A stretch of 64,000 nt of DNA from an uncultured Opitutales bacterium (GTDB taxonomy: Bacteria; Verrucomicrobiota; Verrucomicrobiia; Opitutales; Intestinicryptomonadaceae), in assembly GCA_900545705.1 (NCBI GenBank), contig URAK01000008.1, positions 62,001 through 126,000 of the forward strand. The letters are read 5' to 3'. The notes under the pieces were generated by a model. That model had not been told where the DNA came from. It saw only the letters and a list, made by a program, of their open reading frames with translations, and searched no databases. This document shows, in pieces, positions 56,936 through 64,000 of this stretch. Numbering within the stretch: position 1 is the stretch's first letter; every line of letters begins with the position of its first letter. A program made the position numbers and the translations under genes.

Positions 56936-58834
56936 ATGAAAACATTTAAATTTCTGAAAGCGGCGAGAGTTGTCGTCGCGCTATTGTTGTTCTGCCTTAT
57001 AAGCGCGCAATTCCTCGATGTGTACCACAGCCTCGGGAAGACGTATTGGGCGGCGAACCCGACGTCGCTTATGTATGCGCCGTCGCTTTTAAAGGCCCTG
57101 TCGGGGGCGGGGCTTGCAGCGGGCTGGGCGTTTATTGCATTCTCTCTCGCGGCGTTCGCGTTCGGGAGGGCATACTGCTCTTTCGCATGCCCGTTCGGGA
57201 TTTTAATGGATATTTTGAGAAGAATCTCGGTGTATCCTGCAAAATCGCGCCTCCTAAAAAACACGGCGATTGGGAAGTTCTGCAAAAAGACTTTCGCCGC
57301 GCTTAAATACTCTCCGGCTGTCCCGTTTGCAAGGTGGATATTCCTCGCGCTGTCTGTGGCGGCCGTCGCATTCGGATACGGGGCGCTCTTCGGATTTGTA
57401 GAGCCGTATTCTCTCTATGGGAAAATTATGGGGGGCATCGTCCACCCGGCGGCGAGCGTGGCAGTCGACGAAAGCGGAAGGCTGCTTGCAAACTTCGGCG
57501 TATATTCCATTCCTCCTGTCGGGGGAGATCCGACAGTCGCCCTCGCTTCTTTTGCGGTGGCAATTATAATTCTCGTAGCGATTTGGGCGGCGAGCGCACT
57601 ATCGGGCAGAATTTATTGCAACACAATCTGCCCGGTGGGGGCGCTTCTCGGGCTATTTTCAAAAGCGGCCGTTTTTAAGCTCTCAATCGACAAGTCTTCA
57701 TGCGTGTCCTGCGGGTTGTGCGAGCGCAACTGCAAAAGCAAATGCATAGACTCAAAAGGCAAGACGCTCGACTTCTCCAGATGCGTTCTATGCTTTAACT
57801 GCGCCGCAAACTGCCCAAAGAAATCCATATCTTTTGAATTTATCGCATCTCATAAAGAAAAACCGTCCGCCGAAAACTGCGTTGCCCGCGCGGAAGGAAT
57901 TCCTCACGAAAAAAGACTCAGTCTCCAAGAAGGAAAGGCCAAAGAAAACAGACTCAATCGCCAAGAAAGCAAGACCGCTGAAAACAGCGTTGCGAACTAC
58001 GCGCCCACCGAAGGCAATCCCGGCAAAAGCAGTTTTTCGCCCACCGAAAACGAATCCGCAAAAAAAGACTTTAAAATGCCGAGGCGCTCATTCGCCGCCG
58101 GCCTGCTGCCGCTCGGCGCAATCCTCTGCTCCGCCGCAAAAAACGATTCCGCCGCGGGCAAAAATTCGGCGGCATCAAAAGACAATATCTCGCCATATTC
58201 GCTCGACCCGTCGGATCCGCGAAGCAGAATGCCGTCTCCGCCCGGCTCGGTAAGCGTCGAGAATTTTCTTGAAAACTGCACGGGTTGCCAGATTTGCACT
58301 GCGGCATGCAAGGCGCATATCTTAAAGCCTTCCACAGGCCAATGGGGTCTCTCGGGATTTATGCGCCCGTATATGGACTATCTCGAAGGCTTTTGCCTCC
58401 ACGCATGCAGAAGCTGCTCCGACGCCTGCCCAACTGGCGCGATTAAATTCATAACCGAGGAACAAAAGCGCTTTGAGAAAATTGGAACAGCAATTTTTAA
58501 GGAAGACCTGTGCGTCGTAAAAACCGACGGAACCGACTGTGCAGCATGCGCCGAGCACTGCCCTGTCCAGGCAATAGAAATGATTCCGTTCGGAGATCCT
58601 AAAAATAGCCTCTACATTCCGCATGTGCACGAAGACGTCTGCATAGGCTGCGGCGCATGCGAATATATATGCCCCGTGCTGCCTAAAAAGGCAATCGTCG
58701 TAAGGGGGCTTGCCGTGCACACGCGCGCAACGCCGTTCGATGAATCAATGCGCATATACAAACCGGAGCAGGAAGAAAAGAAGCCGACTAAAAATGCGGT
58801 TCCTGTCGATACCCAAAACCCCTTCCCGTTTTAA
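56936..58834 (+). CDS. Membrane polyferredoxin, NapH-like domain fused to a NapG-like ferredoxin with an internal Tat-like motif
   Basis: 632 residues. Residues 1-300 are NapH/RnfC-neighbour type: transmembrane helices at about 10-26, 58-78, 130-150 and 203-222, the two 'C-x3-CP' loops 'RAYCSFACPFG' (78-88) and 'RIYCNTICPVG' (225-235), then two 4Fe-4S motifs (256-270 and 283-293). A charged, repetitive linker (305-380) leads to 'MPRRSFAAGLLPLGAILCSA' (381-400), which looks like a Tat signal in mid-protein. Residues 445-580 hold four more 4Fe-4S clusters, NapG-like ('CTGCQICTAACK', 'CRSCSDACP', 'CAACAEHCP', 'CIGCGACEYICP'). It probably passes electrons between the quinone pool or cytoplasm and a periplasmic partner, perhaps the DUF362 protein. 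Confidence 0.85.
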   Translation: MKTFKFLKAARVVVALLLFCLISAQFLDVYHSLGKTYWAANPTSLMYAPSLLKALSGAGLAAGWAFIAFSLAAFAFGRAYCSFACPFGILMDILRRISVYPAKSRLLKNTAIGKFCKKTFAALKYSPAVPFARWIFLALSVAAVAFGYGALFGFVEPYSLYGKIMGGIVHPAASVAVDESGRLLANFGVYSIPPVGGDPTVALASFAVAIIILVAIWAASALSGRIYCNTICPVGALLGLFSKAAVFKLSIDKSSCVSCGLCERNCKSKCIDSKGKTLDFSRCVLCFNCAANCPKKSISFEFIASHKEKPSAENCVARAEGIPHEKRLSLQEGKAKENRLNRQESKTAENSVANYAPTEGNPGKSSFSPTENESAKKDFKMPRRSFAAGLLPLGAILCSAAKNDSAAGKNSAASKDNISPYSLDPSDPRSRMPSPPGSVSVENFLENCTGCQICTAACKAHILKPSTGQWGLSGFMRPYMDYLEGFCLHACRSCSDACPTGAIKFITEEQKRFEKIGTAIFKEDLCVVKTDGTDCAACAEHCPVQAIEMIPFGDPKNSLYIPHVHEDVCIGCGACEYICPVLPKKAIVVRGLAVHTRATPFDESMRIYKPEQEEKKPTKNAVPVDTQNPFPF

Positions 58835-58856
58835 CTCTAAAAAAGGCAGATACCGC

Positions 58857-58900
58857 CGCGAAAAAAAAGACGCCCAATTTGAGGCGTCTTTTTTTTCGCG
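58857..58900. terminator. Strong bidirectional terminator
   Basis: Perfect 18-bp inverted repeat made of CGCG, eight A and GACGCC, pairing with GGCGTC, eight T and CGCG, with an 8-nt loop. It lies below the polyferredoxin gene and works for both strands. Confidence 0.93.
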
Positions 58901-58999
58901 CAATTTACTTGCGGAATACTGGAGGCTCTCAGTTTTACTAAGGCATTTTTTAGCGCGCTATTATTTCAAAACGCCCGCCGTTATTGTTGAAATCCAAAA

Positions 59000-59941
59000 C
59001 TATTTTGCCGCAACAAGCGCGTGCCCTCCTGCGGACACGGGAGAATCGGAGGGCGGCGAAATGGGTATTTGCGCAAAGAATATAAGCGCACCTATCGACA
59101 ATAACATCGCCGCAAGCCACCGCGAATCAACTTTGTCGGGAACCCCCAAGAGTTTGTCGGCAAGCATTATCCATAGCGGAGCGGTAAGCGAAAGCGCACT
59201 TAGATATGCCGGATTCGGAACGTACAGCGCCGAAAGATTTCCGAAAAATATCGTAGCCGAACTCACTGCCGACATTAAAATTCCCGCAGTTATTATCCGT
59301 TTTGACGACAATGCGCCAATCAATTTTGCCCCGCCGCCGTGCACCGCAAATACGGTCAAGTTTATCGCGCCGCTTAAAAATATTGCGCATAGCGGATAAT
59401 AAACCGCCGCGCTTTCAAAAGCCACAGCCTCCATTGCCTCCTTGCGAACTATCATCATTACGGCGAGCACTAACACAGCAGGCGTAAGAAAAGCAAGCTG
59501 GCTCCTCATTGCGCCCCCGCCGCTGTTCATCTTATAAAAGCTCAGGCAAATCGCGGCCATGGAAACTGCCAAACCCGCAAAAACAACAGGGGCTCCCTCA
59601 AGCTCAAAAAATCTTTTTGGCATTATAATCCATCACATTACAACGCCGATTGGGACGGCAAGCATGCTTATTCTCGATGTAGTTCCGGCGCCAAACCTTG
59701 CGGCGGAAGCGTAAAGGCGCGAGTTGAAAAAGGACGACAACATTCCCTCAAATACAATCAGCGCCCAGAATTCAGGCGATTTCGGGAACGGCACAAAAAA
59801 TGCGGCGGGGCTATATATCGCAGCAACCCCGACGCCCCTTAGCCCAGACATCAAAACGCCCTCTATTTTGTATTTTTGGCTTACGAGCATTGTTCCGGCG
59901 TTGAACACCGCAAATAATATCCCTGCCGCAAGCCATAGCAT
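59000..59941 (-). pseudogene. EamA/DMT-type membrane transporter split by an in-frame TGA
   Basis: Two frames, 59633-59941 (102 codons) and 59000-59623 (207 codons), are in the same reading frame and are separated only by a TGA (59635-59633) and three sense codons (Trp-Ile-Ile). Together they give about 313 residues with ten hydrophobic helices, the size of a drug/metabolite transporter ('GILFAVFNAGTMLVSQKYKIEG' at the start, 'LVSALSLTAPLWIMLADKLLGV'-like second EamA repeat near the end). A single base change would restore one protein. Likely a recent nonsense mutation or a sequencing error. Confidence 0.7.
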
Positions 59942-60041
59942 AACTCTTTCGACGGCTTTTTAGGGCAAAAGTTCCATCTTGCTTTATGCTACGCTCAAAA
60001 TCCGCGCATAGATGCAAGTCAAATCCGCGGACGGACCAATG

Positions 60042-60719
60042 CTATTCAAAAAACAGCGCCAGCGCACACAGCAGAATTACAGCCCCCGCGATTGCATGCC
60101 CCCACCTTCGCAAAAAGAAAGTGTCGCTCTTTATAAAATTCAAGCCGAGCGAAACCGCCGATACGCAGGCGAGCATCGCCGCCAAAGTAGATGCCGAAAA
60201 TGCCGCCACCACGGCGCAAACGCCCTCCCAGTTTCCATCAGAAGCCGGAACCATCACAAGGGGCGCGAGTATTTCGCACGGGCCAAGCGTAAAAATCAAA
60301 AACAATGTCCAAAAGTTCGCCTTGTCCGACAACCCGCCGATTTTTTTTGCGCCCGAATCGGCTTCGCAGCAATGCATTCTCCCCCGCCCCGATATCGAAA
60401 CGCGCAATCCGAGAAAAAAGTACACTATTGCAAACGCAAGAAACGCCCATTTCATTATGTCCTCGCGCGCAGCGTCGAGAAGAGAAGCCTCCCCCACACC
60501 CGCACCAAATGCGATTCCCAAGCCCCCAACCAAGGCTGATGAAAGCAAATGCCCCATGCCGCAGGCAGCCGCAAACGCAAGAATCTTCGGAAGGCCCCAC
60601 CCGTGCGACTTTCCAATCGCGACAAACGGCAGGTAGTGCGCCGGATTCGCCGCCGTATGCACCGCACCAAACGCCGCCGCAGTCGCCGCCAAAGCCAATA
60701 TTCCGCCGCTATCTTCCAT
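60042..60719 (-). CDS. NicO/UreH-like membrane permease, probable nickel transporter of the lar operon
   Basis: 225 residues with about six transmembrane helices. 'AFGAVHTAANPAHYLPFVAIGKSHGWGLPKILAFAAACGMGHLLSSALVG' (about 16-65) matches the first half of UreH/NicO-type permeases, and 'FLIFTLGPCEILAPLVMVP' the second. The conserved acidic residue of the 'H-x4-DH' metal motif is Ala here (NPAH). It starts 1 bp after the larB stop and is the last gene of the lar operon, which suggests nickel supply for the cofactor; TauE/SafE-like sulfur transport is an alternative. Confidence 0.8.
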   Translation of the reverse strand: MEDSGGILALAATAAAFGAVHTAANPAHYLPFVAIGKSHGWGLPKILAFAAACGMGHLLSSALVGGLGIAFGAGVGEASLLDAAREDIMKWAFLAFAIVYFFLGLRVSISGRGRMHCCEADSGAKKIGGLSDKANFWTLFLIFTLGPCEILAPLVMVPASDGNWEGVCAVVAAFSASTLAAMLACVSAVSLGLNFIKSDTFFLRRWGHAIAGAVILLCALALFFE

Positions 60720-60720
60720 A

Positions 60721-61467
60721 TCACAACCTGTTTGCCAAGTGCGCGCAATAACCCGCGCCGAAACCGTTGTCTATGTTCACAACACTTACTCCATTCGCGC
60801 AAGAGTTTATCATCGACAGCAACGCGGAAATTCCGCCAAAACTTGCCCCGTATCCGACACTCGTCGGAACGGCAAAAACGGGAACTGAAACAAGGCCCGC
60901 CAAGACGCTTGCAAGCGCGCCCTCCATGCCGGCAACTGCCACTATTGCGCTGCATTTGCGTATTTCTTCAAGCCTGTCGGCAAGCCTGTGTATCCCAGCC
61001 ACACCGCAATCGTAAAACGCCTTTGCGGGGCTTCCCAGAAATTCGGCTGTCACGCGGGCCTCCTCCGCGACGGGCATGTCGCTCGTGCCGGCGCTAACTA
61101 CCGCGATTTCCCCGCGCACGCGCGGTTTAGGAGAATCGGAATTTATCCATGCCGCACCCGCTATCCCGCAATATTTCGCGCGCGGAAATTCGCGCAAAAA
61201 AGCCTCTGCCGACTCTGGAGAAAGACGCGTCGCCAAAACTCCGCTACCCCGCTCGACCATCGCCCTGGCTATATCTATAATCTGCGGCGGAGTCTTTCCC
61301 GCGCCGTAAATGACCTCCCCCGCACCGCACCGGCGCTCCCTCGCCGCGTCTATCGACGTGTGCGACAGCTTTATTATCGACATTGAATCTATCAGCCTCT
61401 CGGCCTCCGCCTCGCCTATTTCTCCGTTCTTGTACGAGCGCAAAATTTCTTTCAAACCGTCTTTCAT
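60721..61467 (-). CDS. larB: Nickel-pincer cofactor biosynthesis protein LarB
   Basis: 248 residues. LarB carboxylates and hydrolyses nicotinic acid adenine dinucleotide, the first step of the nickel-pincer cofactor. The N-terminal helical part ('ILRSYKNGEIGEAEAERLI') and the PurE-like C-terminal domain with 'VAGMEGALASVLAGLVSVPVFAVPTSVGYGASFGGISALLSMINSCANGVSVVNIDNGFGAG' are fully conserved. Its start overlaps larE by 4 bp (ATGA). Confidence 0.95.
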   Translation of the reverse strand: MKDGLKEILRSYKNGEIGEAEAERLIDSMSIIKLSHTSIDAARERRCGAGEVIYGAGKTPPQIIDIARAMVERGSGVLATRLSPESAEAFLREFPRAKYCGIAGAAWINSDSPKPRVRGEIAVVSAGTSDMPVAEEARVTAEFLGSPAKAFYDCGVAGIHRLADRLEEIRKCSAIVAVAGMEGALASVLAGLVSVPVFAVPTSVGYGASFGGISALLSMINSCANGVSVVNIDNGFGAGYCAHLANRL

Positions 61468-62261
61468 ACGTTCATGCTTCCGCTTTCATAGCCTCTCAAA
61501 TCTACACACGCGCGCGCGAATCCCGCGCCCTCGACAAACTCCGCAATCTTCGGCGCGAGGAAAGCCGCATTCGCATAAAACCTGCCCAAGTCCGCCGCGC
61601 CGAGCTCCACGCGCCCGACCTTGCCGTGAACCCTCACCCTTACCTGCGAGAACCCAAGCGAACGCACGCGCCTTTCAGCCTCGTCCACCCTTTTTAAATC
61701 CGTCTCTCCTATCTCTACACCCGTCTCGAAGCGCGTCATTAGACACGCCCCGGACGGCGCGAACTCGACGGGCATTCCCGCATTTTTTGCGTATTCCCTC
61801 ACATCCGCCTTCGTCCACCCTGATTCCAACAGGGGGCTGCGAATTTTCAATTCCTTCAACGCCCTCATTCCGGGGCGGTAGTCCGACAAATCGTCTGTAT
61901 TTGTGCCGTCGCACAAGACTCCGAGAGATTCTTCGGCGCATATTTTTAGAAATTCTGAAAACATTGCCCTCTTGCACAAATAGCATCTTTCGGGCGGGTT
62001 ATTCCTTATCTCTTCTGGAATCCTGCCGTTTCTGACAACTTTGCGGCGCACTCCCAAATAGCGGCAGATTTTTTCGGAATTGTCCGTCTCTGAGGCGGGC
62101 ATTTGCGGGGTATCGGCAGTAATGGCGGCGCAATTTTCGGCCCCTAAAACGGAGGCGCAAAAATGCAGCAACACCGCGCTGTCAAGCCCGCCTGAAAGGG
62201 CTACGGCAGCCCTGCCCAACCCGCGCAGATTCTCACTCAGCGCCTTTTCCTTCAAATTCAT
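61464..62261 (-). CDS. larE: ATP-dependent sacrificial sulfur transferase LarE
   Basis: 265 residues of the PP-loop ATPase family. 'VALSGGLDSAVLLHF' (20-34) is the PP-loop and 'CYLCKRAMF' (93-101) a conserved Cys pair. Cys173 in 'APSGACLMTRFETG' occupies the place expected for the sacrificial cysteine that gives its sulfur in LarE of Lactiplantibacillus (Cys176). It thiolates the LarB product. The gene overlaps larC by 29 bp and larB by 4 bp. Confidence 0.94.
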   Translation of the reverse strand: MNLKEKALSENLRGLGRAAVALSGGLDSAVLLHFCASVLGAENCAAITADTPQMPASETDNSEKICRYLGVRRKVVRNGRIPEEIRNNPPERCYLCKRAMFSEFLKICAEESLGVLCDGTNTDDLSDYRPGMRALKELKIRSPLLESGWTKADVREYAKNAGMPVEFAPSGACLMTRFETGVEIGETDLKRVDEAERRVRSLGFSQVRVRVHGKVGRVELGAADLGRFYANAAFLAPKIAEFVEGAGFARACVDLRGYESGSMNV

Positions 62262-63807
62262 CTAATATCTTTCTCGACAATTTTCCAAAAGGCATTCGCG
62301 TTTTCGCCGAAATTTTTGCAATATCGTCGGCCTCCGCCTTCGACTTTCTTATTCCGCCGAAGCGCGCGGTCTTAACGCGCACTTTGCCGAACGACGACTC
62401 AAACACAGTTTCCTCGCGCGGAAGGCTGTCCCGACGTACTCGCATTCGCCTGACTCCTAGCGTTCCAGACCTCTCAAAAAAAGCCGCCGCAACCCTGTCT
62501 TCGGCCCCAGTCGGGCACAATGCGCACACTTTTACGCCCACCCTGCACTTCTTCATTGCAATTGGCTCTTGCCATGCGTCCACGGCGCCTTCGCCAAAGA
62601 GCGACTGCGCAAATTCGGCAAGCTCCTCGGCGCTCATATCGTCGATATTCGCCTCCACAAGCGCCATCTCTTCGGTGAGCGTCAGGGGCTCTTGGCTCGT
62701 TTCGTAAACCATAACCCTAAGCACATTCGCAATTCCGGGAACGTCGCGGCCGCCTATCCCGACGCCGACAGACGAAATTTTACCCGAGAGCTTCGGCTCG
62801 TACGCATCGCACATTGAAGCTATAATCGCAGCGCCTGTCGGAGTTGTCGCCTCATGCGCGGCGCCCCCGACCTTTGACGGGAAAGACTTTGCAAGCTCCG
62901 CCGTCGCGGGGGCTGGAACCGGCATCACCCCGTGCGCGCATCTCACCGTGCCCGAACCAAGCTCAACCGCCGAAGACACTATTCTGTCAACCCCCAGCAG
63001 CTCAAAGCATACGGCTGCCCCTACTATATCGACTATCGAGTCAACCGCGCCGACCTCGTGGAAATGAACATTTTCGATTTCAACCCCGTGCACTTTGGCC
63101 TCCGCCTCGGCGAGCGCCCTAAAAATTTTCATGGAGTCGCGCTTGACCCTTTCGGACAATCCAGAATTTTCTATTATTTTGGCAATTTCCCCGAATGTTC
63201 TATGTGAATGGCGGTGCGCTACCGCCCCGCCGTGCGCCGTTTCATCGAGGTTGTTGTGCGCGCGAGCTTCGGCTGAAGTTTTAATTTTCCCGCTTTCTTT
63301 TATAGAGTGCCCATTATTGGAGGTGCAATATGCTAAATTTTCCGCAGAATGTTCGTGAGTATTGTGGGCATGTTCGTGGGCATGGCGAGAATGTTCGCAA
63401 ATATTGTGGGAGTGCGCGTGGGCGTCGTTGAAATGTACATGGGTATCGTGGGAATGTTCGTGCTGAAAGTGCCCGTTAGTATCGTGGAAATGCTCGTGGG
63501 CGTGGCGAGAATGTTCGTGGGTATCGTGGGAATGGTTGTGGTCGTAGTGCGAATGTTCACAGCCTTCCGAATGCGTGTGGCCAAAGTCTTCCGCGCCTTC
63601 GCATTCGCAGTTGTCGAGCGCGACATGTACGCGGGTTCCAAATATGCCAAGCCTGCTCTCGCGCGATATCTCAAGCCTCCAGCCTCCGACCCCCAATGTT
63701 TGCAGCCGCCTTTCAAGTTCTGCCGCATCGGCCCCGGCGTCCACAAGCGCGCCGAGATTCATATCCCCGCTTATGCCCGCAAAACAGTCGTAATATAAAG
63801 TCTTCAT
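62233..63807 (-). CDS. larC: Nickel insertion enzyme LarC with a large histidine-rich insert
   Basis: About 524 residues from the ATG at 63807 ('MKTLYYDCFAGISGDMNLGAL', the standard LarC start); the frame runs on to 63885. LarC inserts nickel into the cofactor in a CTP-dependent reaction. LarC1 and LarC2 parts are continuous in one frame, whereas L. plantarum needs a frameshift. Between them residues 77-153 hold 29 His in 77 positions, with two copies of 'EHSRHAHEH'. The conserved 'HFHEVGAVDSIVDIVGAAVC' and 'HGVMPVPAPATAEL' follow the insert. First gene of the lar operon. Confidence 0.95.
   Translation of the reverse strand: MKTLYYDCFAGISGDMNLGALVDAGADAAELERRLQTLGVGGWRLEISRESRLGIFGTRVHVALDNCECEGAEDFGHTHSEGCEHSHYDHNHSHDTHEHSRHAHEHFHDTNGHFQHEHSHDTHVHFNDAHAHSHNICEHSRHAHEHAHNTHEHSAENLAYCTSNNGHSIKESGKIKTSAEARAHNNLDETAHGGAVAHRHSHRTFGEIAKIIENSGLSERVKRDSMKIFRALAEAEAKVHGVEIENVHFHEVGAVDSIVDIVGAAVCFELLGVDRIVSSAVELGSGTVRCAHGVMPVPAPATAELAKSFPSKVGGAAHEATTPTGAAIIASMCDAYEPKLSGKISSVGVGIGGRDVPGIANVLRVMVYETSQEPLTLTEEMALVEANIDDMSAEELAEFAQSLFGEGAVDAWQEPIAMKKCRVGVKVCALCPTGAEDRVAAAFFERSGTLGVRRMRVRRDSLPREETVFESSFGKVRVKTARFGGIRKSKAEADDIAKISAKTRMPFGKLSRKILDEFEGKGAE
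63349..63579 (-). repeat. Histidine-rich coding repeat inside larC
   Basis: Low-complexity stretch coding for His alternating with Glu, Asp, Ser, Ala, Thr and Asn. On the plus strand it reads as repeated GTGGGCATG/GTGGGTATC-like units. Two 13-codon segments (residues 98-110 and 138-150) are nearly identical, spaced 40 codons. Confidence 0.85.
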
Positions 63808-64000
63808 ATATTTTTCGCGCCATTTTAATTCCAAAAAATAGCGCGTCAAGCCGTTTAGGCGCGCAAAAAATGGCAAAAAAAACACCTTTTTAACTTTCTC
63901 AGAAATTTGACTTATCGTTCATAAAACGAAAACAATTGAACTGTTAAAAATAAAAATGGCTTTTTACTTATTGATTTTTAAGCAAACAAATAATAATTCC
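63808..64000. other. Upstream region of the lar operon
   Basis: AT-rich, no gene. It should hold the larC promoter; no convincing -35/-10 pair or ribosome binding site was picked. Confidence 0.4.

Noticed and set aside
59000..59941. Selenocysteine or programmed readthrough at the TGA of the transporter gene.
   Set aside because: The position falls in a loop next to Trp-Ile-Ile with no redox motif, and no SECIS-like hairpin is seen just downstream. A nonsense mutation or sequencing error is simpler.
62233..63807. A programmed frameshift in larC as in Lactiplantibacillus plantarum.
   Set aside because: The LarC1 and LarC2 parts are in one continuous frame here, so none is needed.

Overview
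The window looks like a chromosomal segment of a Gram-negative member of the Verrucomicrobiota, most likely a gut or rumen Opitutia-type bacterium. Three things point there. A five-gene locus (22639-29985) has the same order and domain content as Akkermansia muciniphila Amuc_1098 to Amuc_1102. There are two PEP-CTERM surface proteins. There are lipid A (lpxK) and lipoprotein-sorting (lolCD-type) genes. The taxonomic call is an inference from gene content; no rRNA gene is present to settle it.

Layout. 0-8 kb: the tail of a DUF4838-like secreted protein, a PEP-CTERM protein, a secreted protein of unknown function in tandem with lpxK, two small conserved genes and a secreted esterase. 8-15.5 kb: a lysS-lolC-lolD operon, gdhA, and a divergent DeoR-family regulator with a duplicated operator-like repeat between them. 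15.8-21.3 kb: a polysaccharide-related block with a glycoside hydrolase, a beta-helix protein and an arabinose isomerase-like protein that carries a signal peptide. A gene-free AT-rich stretch follows (21.3-22.6 kb). 22.6-30 kb: the type IV pilus-like secretin locus. 30.7-42 kb: housekeeping genes (hemC, ilvC, ilvE, glnS) mixed with secreted or periplasmic sugar and phosphate enzymes. 42.4 kb: tRNA-Leu(UAA). 42.8-45.3 kb: a beta-helix protein and an OprB-type porin. 46-50.2 kb: an aroC-(CobW-like)-hisC-hisB-hisH operon. 50.4-55.7 kb: a second PEP-CTERM protein, an acyl-CoA/acyl-ACP synthetase-like enzyme, enolase and a TSUP permease. 55.9-58.8 kb: a two-gene redox module (a DUF362 protein plus a membrane polyferredoxin that looks like a NapH-NapG fusion). 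59-59.9 kb: a drug/metabolite transporter interrupted by an in-frame TGA. 60-63.9 kb: a nickel-pincer cofactor operon (larC-larE-larB plus a NicO/UreH-like permease) whose LarC carries a very long histidine-rich insert.

How the genes work together. Secreted glycan-active proteins, an OprB porin, sugar isomerase-like proteins and Gfo/Idh/MocA oxidoreductases suggest a polysaccharide-degrading lifestyle. The lar operon and the ferredoxin module fit anaerobic fermentative metabolism, but no LarA-type enzyme is in the window. Most transcription units end in a recognisable intrinsic terminator. Several secreted-protein genes have a -10 box about 6-7 nt before the start codon and no Shine-Dalgarno, which suggests leaderless mRNAs.
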